A DNA stretch of 64,000 nt from CAWFLT01 sp963816795 (GCA_963816795.1 CAWFLT010000002.1:310001-374000); one strand, 5' to 3'. Shown: positions 35,123 to 44,895, counted from the first letter of the stretch. Program-made: numbers and translations. The notes: generated by a model not told the origin, from the letters alone.

Positions 35123-36301
35123 CTAGATAACGCCCTCCGTCCGCAAGGCGGCGATCGCCGCCTGGTCGTAGCCCAACCCTTGCAGAATCGCCATCGTGTG
35201 CTCACCGAGCGCCGGGATCGCGTCCATCCGCGGCTCACTATGGTCGAGTTGCACAGGCGGCGACAACATCCGCAACAGACCGGCAGGGGAGTCGACCTCA
35301 CGCCAGCGGTGCCTCGACGCCAGTTGCGGATGATCGATGAACGCCGAGACGTCGCTCGTCTGTCCCCAGGCGATGCCGGCGGTGTCGAGCTGGGCCGTGA
35401 TCGTCGCGGCATCCGAAGCGCCGATGATCTCTGCAATCAGGGTGTGCAGTGCCTGGCGATGCTCGACGCGAAGCGGGTTGGTGCCGAATCGGGGATCGCC
35501 GGCCAGATCGGCGCGACCGAGCACGTCCGAGCAGAACCTGGTCCATTCGCGGGCGTTCTGGATCGCCAGACAGATGGTGACGCCATCGCGGGACACGAAA
35601 GGCTCGTACGGGGCGATGGTCGCGTGCGCGCCACCCGTGCGGCCGGGGGCCGTGCCGCTGCCCGCCGCGTAATAGACCGGCGCGCTCATCCACTCGGCGA
35701 GCGCGTCGAAAAGCGAGACCTCGACAGTCGCGCCCTGCCCGGTGCTGCCGCGGGCGATCAGGGCGCTCAAGATACCCGAATACGCGTACATGCCGGCCGC
35801 GATGTCAGCCACCGAGATGCCCACACGGCTCGGCATGTCCGGCGTCCCGGTGACCGAGACGAGCCCGACTTCGTTCTGCACCAGGAGGTCGTACGCTTTT
35901 CGTTCGGCGAACGGGCCCGAGGTGCCGTAACCGGAGATCGCGCAGACGATCAGGCGGTCGTGACGTGCCCGCAACGCTGCCGTCGAGAGCCCGAGCCGAT
36001 CTGCGGCACCGGGTGCGAGATTCTGCACGACGACGTCGGCGTGCGCGATGAGCGCCGCGAGGATCATCTGACCGCCTGGCTGTTTGAGGTCGAGCGTCAT
36101 CGATTCTTTCGATCGATTCAGCCACACGAAGTAGCTCGACAGCCCGTTGACCGAGGCGTCATAACCGCGGGCGAAGTCGCCGCCGTCAGGCCGTTCGATC
36201 TTGATGACGCGCGCGCCAAGATCCGCCAGTTGACGCGTCGCGAACGGCGCCGCCACTGCTTGTTCGACGGAAACGATGGTCAGGCCGTCAAGCGGGCGCA
36301 T
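35123..36301 (-). CDS. CaiB/BaiF family III CoA-transferase
   Basis: An intact 392-residue protein. N-terminal block MRPLDGLTIVSVEQAVAAPF, CoA-binding DLGARVIKIERPDGGDFARG, LDLKQPGGQMIL and the catalytic Asp region ERKAYDLLVQNEVGLVSVTG. It moves CoA between an acyl-CoA and a carboxylic acid through an aspartyl intermediate. In this setting a dicarboxylate such as itaconate or mesaconate is a plausible acceptor, with succinyl-CoA as donor. The gene sits between acyl-CoA dehydrogenase (14 bp upstream) and MaoC (abutting). Confidence 0.92.
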   Translation of the reverse strand: MRPLDGLTIVSVEQAVAAPFATRQLADLGARVIKIERPDGGDFARGYDASVNGLSSYFVWLNRSKESMTLDLKQPGGQMILAALIAHADVVVQNLAPGAADRLGLSTAALRARHDRLIVCAISGYGTSGPFAERKAYDLLVQNEVGLVSVTGTPDMPSRVGISVADIAAGMYAYSGILSALIARGSTGQGATVEVSLFDALAEWMSAPVYYAAGSGTAPGRTGGAHATIAPYEPFVSRDGVTICLAIQNAREWTRFCSDVLGRADLAGDPRFGTNPLRVEHRQALHTLIAEIIGASDAATITAQLDTAGIAWGQTSDVSAFIDHPQLASRHRWREVDSPAGLLRMLSPPVQLDHSEPRMDAIPALGEHTMAILQGLGYDQAAIAALRTEGVI

Positions 36302-36315
36302 CCGTCAGCCCCTCC

Positions 36316-37485
36316 TCAATACGATCGCGGCAGGCCGAGGACGTGCTCCGCGACGTACGCGAGGATCAGGTTGGTCGACACCGGCGCCACCTGATACAGG
36401 CGGGTCTCGCGGAACTTCCGCTCGACGTCGTAGTCTTCGGCGAACCCGAAGCCGCCGTGCGTCTGGACAGCGACGTTGGCGGCCTCCCACGACGCGTCGG
36501 CGGCCAGCAGCTTGGCCATGTTGGCTTCGGCGCCGCACGGCTGCTGCCGGTCGAAGAGGTCGGCGGCCCGGATCCGCATCAGATCCGCGGCCTCGACGTT
36601 CACATGGGCGCGCGCGATCGGAAACTGGACGCCTTGATTCTGGCCGATCGGCCGGCCGAACACGGTGCGCCCGTTCGCGTACCGCGAAGCGCGTTCGATG
36701 AACCACCGGCCATCGCCCACGCACTCGGCCGCGATCAGGATCCGCTCGGCGTTGAGCCCGTCGATGAGATAGCGGAAGCCTCGTCCTTCTTCGCCGACGA
36801 GGGCGTCCACCGGCACCTCGAGATCATCGAAGAACAGCTCGGTCGTCGCGTGGTTCATCATCGTCCGAATCGGACGGATCGTCAGCCCCCGCCCGACCGC
36901 CTCGCGCAGGTCGACGAGCAATATCGACAAGCCGTCGGTCCGTTTCTTGACGTCGGCGAGCGGCGTCGTGCGCACGAGGAGCATGAGCAGATCAGAGTGC
37001 TCGGCGCGCGAGATCCAGATCTTCTGCCCACGCACGACGTACCGGTCACCGCGACGGACCGCGGTGGTCTTGAGCTGCGTGGTGTCCGAGCCCGTCGTCG
37101 GCTCGCTGACGCCGAAGGCCTGAAGCCGCAGCTCGCCGGTGGCGATGCGGGGCAGCAGCGCGGCCTTCTGCGCCTCAGAGCCGTGCCGCAGCAGCGTGCC
37201 CATCGTGTACATCTGCGCGTGGCAGGCGCCGGAGTTGGCGCCGCTGCGGTTGACTTCCTCGAGGATGACCGACGCTTCGTCGATGCCGAGGCCGGCGCCG
37301 CCGTAGGCTTCGGGAATGAGGGCCGCCAGATACCCGGCGTCGGTGAGCGCCTTCACGAAGGCGTCGGGATACGCGCGGGCGGCATCGAGCTCGCGCCAAT
37401 AGCTGTCAGGAAAGTTCTTGCAGAGATCGCGGACGCCCGCGCGCAAATCCTGATGACGGTCCGTCATGACATCGGCGGTGATCAT
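36316..37485 (-). CDS. Acyl-CoA dehydrogenase
   Basis: About 389 residues. FAD and substrate signatures: AALIPEAYGGAGLGIDEASV, LQAFGVSEPTTGSDTTQLKT, GQKIWISRAEHSDLLMLLV, LIDGLNAERILIAAECVGDG, and the end AVQTHGGFGFAEDYDVERKF. The Glu/Arg of the short-chain group is not clearly placed. ATG 37483-37485 is the longest sensible start (MITADVMTDRHQDL); another ATG lies at 37467. It heads the leftward operon with the CoA-transferase and hydratase. The open frame upstream of the start is only an antisense shadow of the divergent TPP gene. Confidence 0.9.
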   Translation of the reverse strand: MITADVMTDRHQDLRAGVRDLCKNFPDSYWRELDAARAYPDAFVKALTDAGYLAALIPEAYGGAGLGIDEASVILEEVNRSGANSGACHAQMYTMGTLLRHGSEAQKAALLPRIATGELRLQAFGVSEPTTGSDTTQLKTTAVRRGDRYVVRGQKIWISRAEHSDLLMLLVRTTPLADVKKRTDGLSILLVDLREAVGRGLTIRPIRTMMNHATTELFFDDLEVPVDALVGEEGRGFRYLIDGLNAERILIAAECVGDGRWFIERASRYANGRTVFGRPIGQNQGVQFPIARAHVNVEAADLMRIRAADLFDRQQPCGAEANMAKLLAADASWEAANVAVQTHGGFGFAEDYDVERKFRETRLYQVAPVSTNLILAYVAEHVLGLPRSY

Positions 37486-37608
37486 ACTTGGGTGGCGGGG
37501 CCCCCTGCACCCCGCCAAGCGGCTCCGTGACGCTCGCACTCCCGTTGCTCGCTCCACTCCGCCGCGCCCCTGCGGCCCGGACTGGCCGCGTTCAGGGCTC
37601 GGAGTACG

Positions 37609-39219
37609 ATGAGCGCCCTCATGCCGACGACGGCCGATGTCATCGTGACGAGTCTTCGTGACGCGGGCGTCCGTGCGCTCTTCGGCGTGCCGGGCGGCGG
37701 TGGCAACCTCGACCTGATCGAGGCGGCGGGACGATCGGGGTTGCCGTTCGTGCTCACCGCCACCGAGACCGGGGCCGCCCTCGCTGCGATTGCGCAGGCT
37801 GAGATCACCGGACGGCCGGGGGCGTGCCTCACGACGCTGGGCCCCGGCGCGACCTCGGTGGTGAATGGCGTTGCGTGCGCGCAACTCGATCGCGTACCGC
37901 TCCTGGTCTTTACCGATAGCCATACCGGCGGCGCCAAGAGCCCGTTCGAGCATCAGCGGGTCGATCACGCGGAGCTGCTCCGACCCGTGACGCGTGGAAC
38001 GAGCGTGCTGACGACCCATGACGCCGCAGAGGTGATGGCGGGCGCGATTGCTCGCGCGATCGGGCCGCCGCCGGGGCCCGTGCACGTGGAGTGCCCTGGC
38101 GCGGTGACCGCCACTCCCGCCGCCGAGCCCGGCGAATACGCGGCGGACCAGGGCCGGCTGATGGAGGCGCCGGACCTCGCGGCGCTGGTCCCGCTGCTCG
38201 CTGGCGCGCGCAAGCCGTTGCTGCTCGTCGGTCTCGCCGCCGGGAGTGTGGACGCCGCGCAGGCTATTCGTCGGCTCTGCGATGACGTCGGGCTTCCGGC
38301 GCTCGTCACCTACAAGGCCAAGGGCGTCGTTGCCGACGACCACCCGTGGTTTGGCGGTGTCTTCACCAACGCCGAGATCGAGCGGCCGCTCCTCGACGAA
38401 AGCGACCTGTTGATCGGCATCGGGCTCGACCCCGTCGAATTGCTGCCGCGTCCGTGGAAGTGGCAGGCCCAGGTGATTTCCTGCGCGCCATGGCGGTTCG
38501 ACACGCGGCATGTGCCGTTCGTCGCGCAGCACCTCTCGGAGGTCGCCGCCGGCGTCGGCGAAATGGCCGCGTGGTTGAAACCCTCCGACTGGCGGCCGGA
38601 CATCGTGCGCCGCCATCGTGCCGAGCAACGCCGCCGCCTCGATATTGGCGGCGACGGCCTGACGGCCCAGCGCGTCGTCGCCCGCGTGGCAGAGCGGTGT
38701 GCCGGCCGCGCCCGCGTCACCGTCGATGCCGGTGCGCACATGTTCGCCGCCACATCGCTGTGGCCAGTCAGCGAGCCCCATGAGATGTTGATCTCGAACG
38801 GGTTGTCGACCATGGGATTCGCGCTGCCGGCCGCGATCGGCGCGGCTTTGCTGGATCGCGCGCGACCGGTCGTCGCGCTGACCGGTGACGGCGGTCTGCT
38901 GATGTGTCTGGGCGAACTGCTGACGGCGTCGCGCGAGAGACTCCACGTGATCACGGTCGTGTTCAGCGACGACTCGCTGAGTCTGATCGAGATCAAACAG
39001 CAGGCGCGGCGCCTGAACGCGGCCGGCGTCGCCCTTGGCGACATTGGCTGGCCTGCGATCGCCGAGGGCCTGGGCGTGACGCCGTTCATCGTCGCGACCG
39101 AGGACGAGCTCAGCGCCGCCGTCGATCGGGCGCTCGCGATTTCCGGTCCGACCCTGATCGCGGCGAGAATTGATCGATCGAATTACCCGGCCACGTTGCG
39201 CGCGATCCGCGGGCAGTGA
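37609..39219 (+). CDS. TPP-dependent acetolactate synthase-like enzyme
   Basis: An intact 536-residue protein. PYR domain with ALFGVPGGGGNLDLIEAAGR and TATETGAALAAIAQAEITG (catalytic Glu), central FAD/ADP-like domain, and C-terminal TPP domain VVALTGDGGLLMCLGELLTA with the later VFSDDSLSLIEIKQQ. It belongs to the acetolactate synthase / benzoylformate decarboxylase / sulfoacetaldehyde acetyltransferase superfamily; the substrate is open. It is divergent from the dehydrogenase gene by 123 bp and begins a rightward operon with two aldehyde dehydrogenases. Confidence 0.9.
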   Translation: MSALMPTTADVIVTSLRDAGVRALFGVPGGGGNLDLIEAAGRSGLPFVLTATETGAALAAIAQAEITGRPGACLTTLGPGATSVVNGVACAQLDRVPLLVFTDSHTGGAKSPFEHQRVDHAELLRPVTRGTSVLTTHDAAEVMAGAIARAIGPPPGPVHVECPGAVTATPAAEPGEYAADQGRLMEAPDLAALVPLLAGARKPLLLVGLAAGSVDAAQAIRRLCDDVGLPALVTYKAKGVVADDHPWFGGVFTNAEIERPLLDESDLLIGIGLDPVELLPRPWKWQAQVISCAPWRFDTRHVPFVAQHLSEVAAGVGEMAAWLKPSDWRPDIVRRHRAEQRRRLDIGGDGLTAQRVVARVAERCAGRARVTVDAGAHMFAATSLWPVSEPHEMLISNGLSTMGFALPAAIGAALLDRARPVVALTGDGGLLMCLGELLTASRERLHVITVVFSDDSLSLIEIKQQARRLNAAGVALGDIGWPAIAEGLGVTPFIVATEDELSAAVDRALAISGPTLIAARIDRSNYPATLRAIRGQ

Positions 39220-39250
39220 GTCGTCTCGCCACGCGGTGCGGTGAGGATGC

Positions 39251-40693
39251 ATGCACGAACAGCTGATGATCAACGGCGAGCGGGTGAGTGCGTCGGACGG
39301 CGGGACGTTCGATGTCCTGGATCCGTCGACAGGGGAGCGATTGGCGACCGTCGCGAAGGCCACGGCGGCGGATGTCGACCGCGCGGTCACGTCCGCGCAG
39401 GCCGCGCTCGATTCGACGGCCTGGGGCGGGATCCTGCCCGCCGAACGAGGCCGGATCATGTTGCGCATCGCGCAGGCATTGCGGGCCCGTGCCGAGGAGC
39501 TCGCGACCCTCGAGAGCCGCGACAACGGCAAGCCGCTGCGCCAGGCCCGTACCGACGTGCAAGTGGCGGCCCGCTACTTCGAGTTCTTTGGCGGCGTCGC
39601 CGACAAGATCATGGGGCAGACGATTCCGCTCGGCCCCGGCTTCCTCGACTTCACCGTCCGCGAGCCGATCGGCGTGTCGGCGCAGATCGTGCCCTGGAAT
39701 TACCCGATACAGATTGGCGCCCGTGGCGTCGCGCCGGCGCTGGCGGCCGGGTGTGCCGTGGTGCTGAAGCCGTCGAGCGAGGCGCCGATGACCGCGCTGC
39801 AGCTCGGGCAGATCGCGCTCGAGTGCGGACTGCCGCCGGGTGCCCTGAACGTCGTGCCGGGCACCGGCGCCGAGGCCGGCGTGGCGCTCGCCAGCCACCG
39901 CGGGATCAATCAGCTCACGTTCACGGGATCGGTCGACGTCGGCATCGACGTCGCACGGTTGGCCGCCGCCAACGTCGTGCCCGTCGTCATGGAGCTCGGC
40001 GGCAAGTCGCCCAACGTCGTCTTTGCCGACGCCGATCTCGACCTCGCCGCGCAAGGTGTCGCCAACGCCATCTTTCAGAACGCCGGCCAGACGTGTTCGG
40101 CTGGATCACGCCTGCTCGTCGAGCGGGCGGCGCACGATGCCCTGGTCGAGCGACTCGTGGCTCGCGCGCGCGCGATGCGCGTCGGCCCCGGCGTGAGCGA
40201 CCCGGACATGGGGCCGATCATTTCCGGCAAACAGCTCGCGACCATCGAGCAGTATGTCGCGGTGGGGCAGGGCGAAGGCGCGACGGTCGTGGCGGGGGGC
40301 GCACGCCCCCAGGACGCGTCGCTGCCGCGCGGATTCTATTATCAGCCGACGCTCCTCGACCGCGTGACACCTGACATGCGCGTCGCGCAGGAAGAGATCT
40401 TCGGTCCGGTCCTGGCGATCATCCCGTTCGATCGGCCTGACGAGGCGGCCGCGTTGGCCAATCAAAGCGAGTACGGACTGGTCGCCGGCATCTGGACGCG
40501 CGACATCAACAAGGCGATGGCGCTCGCATCCCGGATCAAGTCCGGGCAGGTCTACATCAACACGTACGGCGCCGGCGGCGGCGTCGAGCTGCCCTTCGGC
40601 GGGTACAAGAAGAGCGGATACGGCCGCGAGAAAGGCCTCGAATCGCTCGTCAGTTACACGCAGGTGAAGAATGTCTGCATCAAGTTCGGCTGA
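39251..40693 (+). CDS. Aldehyde dehydrogenase
   Basis: An intact 480-residue protein. Family marks: QIVPWNYPIQIGARGVAPAL, KPSSEAPMTALQLG, LTFTGSVDVGIDVARL, the catalytic Glu in VVMELGGKSPNVVFADADLD and Cys in IFQNAGQTCSAGSRLLVE, and QEEIFGPVLAIIPF. It oxidises an aldehyde to an acid with NAD(P). It may take the product of the preceding TPP enzyme. The last 23 bp overlap the start of the next gene, so expression is coupled. Confidence 0.93.
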   Translation: MHEQLMINGERVSASDGGTFDVLDPSTGERLATVAKATAADVDRAVTSAQAALDSTAWGGILPAERGRIMLRIAQALRARAEELATLESRDNGKPLRQARTDVQVAARYFEFFGGVADKIMGQTIPLGPGFLDFTVREPIGVSAQIVPWNYPIQIGARGVAPALAAGCAVVLKPSSEAPMTALQLGQIALECGLPPGALNVVPGTGAEAGVALASHRGINQLTFTGSVDVGIDVARLAAANVVPVVMELGGKSPNVVFADADLDLAAQGVANAIFQNAGQTCSAGSRLLVERAAHDALVERLVARARAMRVGPGVSDPDMGPIISGKQLATIEQYVAVGQGEGATVVAGGARPQDASLPRGFYYQPTLLDRVTPDMRVAQEEIFGPVLAIIPFDRPDEAAALANQSEYGLVAGIWTRDINKAMALASRIKSGQVYINTYGAGGGVELPFGGYKKSGYGREKGLESLVSYTQVKNVCIKFG

Positions 40694-41586
40694 GCGCGTC
40701 GGCTTCATCGGGCTCGGCAACATGGGCCGGCCGATGGCGTCGAATCTGTGTCGCAAGGGGTTTGCGCTGACCGTGTGCGACCTGCACGACGGGCCGGTGC
40801 GGGCGCTCGAGGCCCTCGGCGCCAGGACCGCGCGTGACGCCGCCGGCGTCGCGGCCGCCAGCGACATCGTCTTCACGATGCTGCCCGACTCGGCGGCCGT
40901 TTCCGACATCGTCGAAGGGGCCAACGGTCTGCTGGCGAATCTGCCGGCTGGATCGGTCATCGTCGACATGAGCACGATCGACCCGCGCGTGACCGATCGG
41001 CTCGCCGCCGACGGCGGCGGAGCGCGGCATCGGGTTCGTCGACGCGCCAGTCGGGCGCCTCGCCAGTCACGCCGAGCGCGGCGAATCGCTGTTCATGGTC
41101 GGCGCCGACGCGGCGTCCTTTGCGCGGGTCAAGCCGATGCTCGACGCGATGGGCACGACCGTCCATCACTGCGGTGATCCCGGCACCGGCATGCGCACGA
41201 AGCTGGTGAACAACTACCTCGCGATCATCTCGTGCCAGCTCAACGCCGAGGCCCTGGCCTTGTCGCAGCGCTTCGGGCTGTCGCTCGAGAAGACGCTCGA
41301 CGTGATTCATGGGACGACCGCGACGAACGGCCAGTTGAAGATCGCGTGGCCGGCCAAGGTGCTGACCGGCGACACGGCGCCAGGGTTCACGATCGACCTG
41401 GCGCACAAGGACCTGACGCTCATCGTCGAGGCCGGCAATCACGCGCGCGTGCCGATGCCGGTCGCGGCGGCCGCTCGCGAGGCATTCAGCACTGCCCGCG
41501 GCCGCGGATGCGGCGGGCAGGATTTCTCCGCGATGGTCGACGTGTTGTGCGACCTGGCGGACATCGAGAGGGCGAGATTGCGATGA
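40671..41586 (+). CDS. 3-hydroxyisobutyrate / tartronate-semialdehyde reductase-like dehydrogenase (one frameshift)
   Basis: About 304 residues. NAD(P) fold: RVGFIGLGNMGRPMASNL (GxGxxG), then DIVFTMLPDSAAVSDIVEG, VIVDMSTIDP. After a one-base change near 41020 the frame continues GIGFVDAPVGRLASHAERGE, VHHCGDPGTGMRTKLVNNYL (catalytic Lys) and AHKDLTLIVEAGNHARVPMP. The family interconverts beta-hydroxyacids and semialdehydes. It is overlapped on both sides (23 bp with the first and 4 bp with the second aldehyde dehydrogenase). Confidence 0.9.
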
Positions 41587-43023
41587 CTGTGTTTCCAAAT
41601 CTGATTGGCGGGCGTTCCGTCGAGACCGTCGACCGCTCGGTCGACGTCAACCCGTCCAACCTCAACGACGTCGTCGGCGAGTTCGCCCGCGGGTCGGCGG
41701 CCGACGTCGAGATCGCGATCGCGGCGGCGCGACAGGCCTTCTCGAAATGGGCGTTCTCCACCCCGCAGGAACGCTTCGACGTGCTCGATCGTGCCGGCGC
41801 GGAGATCCTCGCGCGCAAGGACGAGCTCGGCCGATTGCTCTCGCGCGAGCAGGGCAAGCCGCTCGCCGACGGGATCGGCGAGGCCGCCCGCGCCGGGTGC
41901 CATCTTCAAGTTCTTCGCCGGCGAGGCGCTGCGTACTGGGCGGCGAGAATCTCGCGTCCGTCCGGCCCGGCATCGACGTCGACGTCACGCGCGAACCGCT
42001 CGGCGTCGTCGCCGCCATCACGCCGTGGAACTTCCCGCTCGCGATTCCGGCGTGGAAGATCGCTCCGGCGCTGGCGTTCGGCAACACCGTCGTGTTCAAG
42101 CCGGCCGAGCTCGTGCCGGCCTCGCCCTGGACGCTCGTCGACATCGTCCAGCGAGCCGGTCTGCCGCCGGGCGTGCTCAATCTCGTGATGGGACCGGGCT
42201 CGCGCTCGGCGCCGCGCTGGCGTCGTCGCCTGACGTCGACGCGATCAGCTTCACCGGCTCGCAGGATGTCGGGCCGTCGGTCGCGGCGGCCGCGGTCAGC
42301 CATGGCGCCCGGGTACAGCTCGAGATGGGCGGCAAGAACCCGCTCATCGTGCTCGACGACGCGGACCTGCCGACGGCGGTGTCGGTCGCCGTCAACGGCG
42401 CGTTCTTTCAGGCCGGACAGCGCTGCACGGCATCGAGCCGGCTCATCGTCACCGAGGGCATTCACGATCGGTTCGTCGCCGCGATGGTCGATCGCATGAA
42501 GCGGCTCGTCATCGACGACGCGCTGAAGCCGGGGACGGAGATCGGGCCGGTCGTCGACGACCGGCAGCTCGCAGAAGAACCTCGAGTACCTCGAGATCGG
42601 CCGCCGCGAAGGCGCACAGCTCGCGTGGGGCGGCGATCGACTGCAGCCGCGAGACCGACGGCTACTACCAGGCGCCGGCGATCTTCACCGACACGCACGC
42701 CGGCGATGCGCATCAACCGCGACGAGATCTTCGGTCCGGTCGCCGCCGTGATCCGCGTGAAGAACTACGACGAGGCGCTCGCCGTCGCCAACGACACGCC
42801 GTACGGACTGTCGGCCGGCATCGTCACGACGTCGCTCAAGTACGCGAGCCACTTCAAGCGGCACTCGGCGAGCGGGCTCGTGATGGTGAACCTGCCGACC
42901 GCCGGTCTCGACTACCACGTCCCGTTCGGCGGCCGAAAGAAGTCCAGCTACGGCCCGCGCGAGCAGGGAACGTATGCGAAGGAGTTCTACACGATCGTGA
43001 AGACGGCGTACGTAGCGCGCTAG
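41583..43023 (+). CDS. Aldehyde dehydrogenase, ketoglutaric-semialdehyde-dehydrogenase-like (multiply frameshifted)
   Basis: About 480 residues over several frames, starting MTVFPNLIGGRSVETVDRSV at an ATGA overlap. Marks: AITPWNFPLAIPAWKIAPAL, DAISFTGSQDVGPSVAAA, VQLEMGGKNPLIVLDDADLP, the Cys in FFQAGQRCTASSRLIVTEG and RINRDEIFGPVAAVIRV. The end PTAGLDYHVPFGGRKKSSYG is typical of 2,5-dioxovalerate / alpha-ketoglutaric-semialdehyde dehydrogenases. Frame changes lie near 41895, 41940, 42205, 42570, 42645 and 42700. Length and catalytic residues are normal, so these are likely sequence errors. Confidence 0.85.
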
Positions 43024-43035
43024 GCGCGGACGAGT

Positions 43036-43884
43036 CTAGCTCGTCCAGTTCTTTCAGGACTTTCCTCGCCCTCGCAACAATCGGCGCGTCGATCATTTGA
43101 TCGTCGAGCCGGATTACGGCGTGGCCGTCCCGTTGTGCGGCCTCGAAGGCCTCGACGATCCGCTGCGCGCGGGCAATTTCATCCGGGCTGGGCGTGAACA
43201 CGTCGTGGATCACGGGGATCTGCGACGGATGGATGGCCATCTTGCCGTGGAAGCCCAGGGCGCGAGCCGCGCAGGGCGTCCTCGGCGGAGGCGGTCGGTG
43301 GCCGCAATGTCGACGAAGACGGCGTCGATCGCGTCGATGCCGGCGCTGGCCGCCGCCAGCGACACGTGCGATCGTGCGTAGATCAGTTCGTCTCCGTCCA
43401 CCGTCCGCGCGACGCCGAGCTCGGCGGTGAGGTCTTCCGCGCCGAAGAGCACGGCCTCGATCGCCGGATGCGCACCCGCGATCGACGCCGCGTTCAGCAC
43501 ACCGGCGGATGTTTCGAGTAATGGAAAGAGCGCTCGCGGCGGCGTCGACATCCCGTCGCCCGCCACCGCGTGCACGTCGTTCGCCGTGCGAGTTTTTGGC
43601 AGGACGACGCCGTCGAGCGACGACAGGCTCCGCAAGAACGTCAGATCATCGAGGAACCAGGACGTCGTCGTCGCATTGACGCGGACCAGCCGGCGGGGCG
43701 CGCCGGCCGGCGCCGGCGACCGCAGCCACTCGCCGATGGCCGTCCGTGCTTCGGACTTGCGCGCCGGATCCACGCTGTCCTCCAGGTCGAACACCACGGC
43801 GTCGGCGCCGCTGGCCTCCGCCGAGGCGAAGCGATCCGGCCGAACGCCGGGCACGAAGAGGACCGAACGAAGGCGGCGCAGCAT
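43036..43884 (-). CDS. CitE/HpcH-type CoA-ester lyase (candidate citramalyl-CoA lyase)
   Basis: About 283 residues. RSVLFVPGVRPDRFASAEAS, VVFDLEDSVDPARKSEART and RLVRVNATTTSWFLDDLTF give the Mg site and barrel start; GVVLPKTRTANDV and FPLLETSAGVLNA follow, with VLFGAEDLTAELG near the end. A frame change near 43260 brings in GKMAIHPSQIPVIHDVFTP, the conserved last strand. Family members cleave malyl-, beta-methylmalyl- or citramalyl-CoA into glyoxylate or pyruvate plus an acyl-CoA. The 3' end is uncertain and would overlap the convergent dehydrogenase if the frame were taken as is. It is divergent from the LysR gene. Confidence 0.85.
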
Positions 43885-43935
43885 AATGAAAGCATCATCT
43901 TCGATTTTGCCCGGAGCGACCTGCTACCCTTCGTC

Positions 43936-44880
43936 ATGGATCTCAGGCAGCTCGAAATCCTCTGCGCGATTGCGGAGACCGGATCGTTCACCGGCGCCGG
44001 CGACAAGCTGCACGTTTCGCAGTCCGCGGTCAGCCGCCAGGTCCTGCTGCTCGAGGGCGAGCTGGGTGAACCGGTCTTCATCCGGCAAGGCCGCGGCGCC
44101 ACGCCGACGCGGGCCGGCCAGACACTCATCGAGCTCGGCCGCCGCCTGCTCGGTGATCTGACGTCGACCGTCGGCCAGATCCGCGACGAACATCGCGAGT
44201 TGAGCGGGACGGTGCGCATCGCCGGCGGCATGACCGTGTGCTTGTATGTCCTGCCCCCGCTCCTGAAGGCCTTCCGCAAGGCGCATCCGGGCGTGGAAGT
44301 GAAGCTCATCACGGGCGCATCGCCGCGCCTCATCCGCCAACTGAGGACGGGCCTGGCCGATCTGGCGCTGCTGACGCTGCCGATCGACGAGCCGTCCTGT
44401 GTGGTCGTGCCAGCGCTCCGTGAGGAGCTCCTGCTCGTGATGCCGCCCGATCACCCGCTGGCGGGCCGGCCTCGCGTGAGGCCGAAAGATCTCGCGCTCG
44501 AGCCGTTCGTCCTCTTCGAGCCGCAGTCGAACACACGCCGGGCCGCCGATCGGCTGTTCACCGAGTTCGGCATCGCGCCGCGCGTCGTGCTCGAAACGGA
44601 GAACGTCGAGATCCTCAAGGCCCTCGTGAGCATCGGGATGGGTTTGACGATCATCCCGTATCAGGCGGTCGCGCACGAGGTCCACGAACGCACGCTGGCG
44701 TGCGCACGGATCACCGGCGCCGGGTTGATGCGCGAGACCGGCTGGGTCTACCCGCGAACGACGCGGATGTCGCGGGCCGTCCAGGAATTGATGCGGCTCT
44801 TCGAGGCCGTCCGCCCAACGCTGCATCTCGTGCCGGACAGCCAGGCAGAACCGGCGACGCCTGAGCTCGTTCGATCTTAA
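43936..44880 (+). CDS. LysR-family transcriptional regulator
   Basis: An intact 314-residue protein. The helix-turn-helix is in the first 60 residues: MDLRQLEILCAIAETGSFTG, then LHVSQSAVSRQVLLLEGELG. The effector domain begins near residue 90 (GTVRIAGGMTVCLYVLPPLL) with the usual GLADLALLTLPI and VSIGMGLTIIPYQAV. ATG 43936 is chosen since homology starts there. It lies 51 bp from the divergent CitE-like lyase, the classical LysR arrangement, so it likely controls that gene and perhaps the whole island. Confidence 0.94.
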   Translation: MDLRQLEILCAIAETGSFTGAGDKLHVSQSAVSRQVLLLEGELGEPVFIRQGRGATPTRAGQTLIELGRRLLGDLTSTVGQIRDEHRELSGTVRIAGGMTVCLYVLPPLLKAFRKAHPGVEVKLITGASPRLIRQLRTGLADLALLTLPIDEPSCVVVPALREELLLVMPPDHPLAGRPRVRPKDLALEPFVLFEPQSNTRRAADRLFTEFGIAPRVVLETENVEILKALVSIGMGLTIIPYQAVAHEVHERTLACARITGAGLMRETGWVYPRTTRMSRAVQELMRLFEAVRPTLHLVPDSQAEPATPELVRS

Positions 44881-44895
44881 GACGGGCAATGGACG

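Noticed and set aside
37486..39531. Long open frame upstream of the acyl-CoA dehydrogenase on the minus strand, making a 1071-residue reading
   Set aside because: It is antisense to the intact TPP enzyme, has Arg/Gly/Asp-rich shadow composition typical of GC-rich DNA, and homology to dehydrogenases starts only at 37485.
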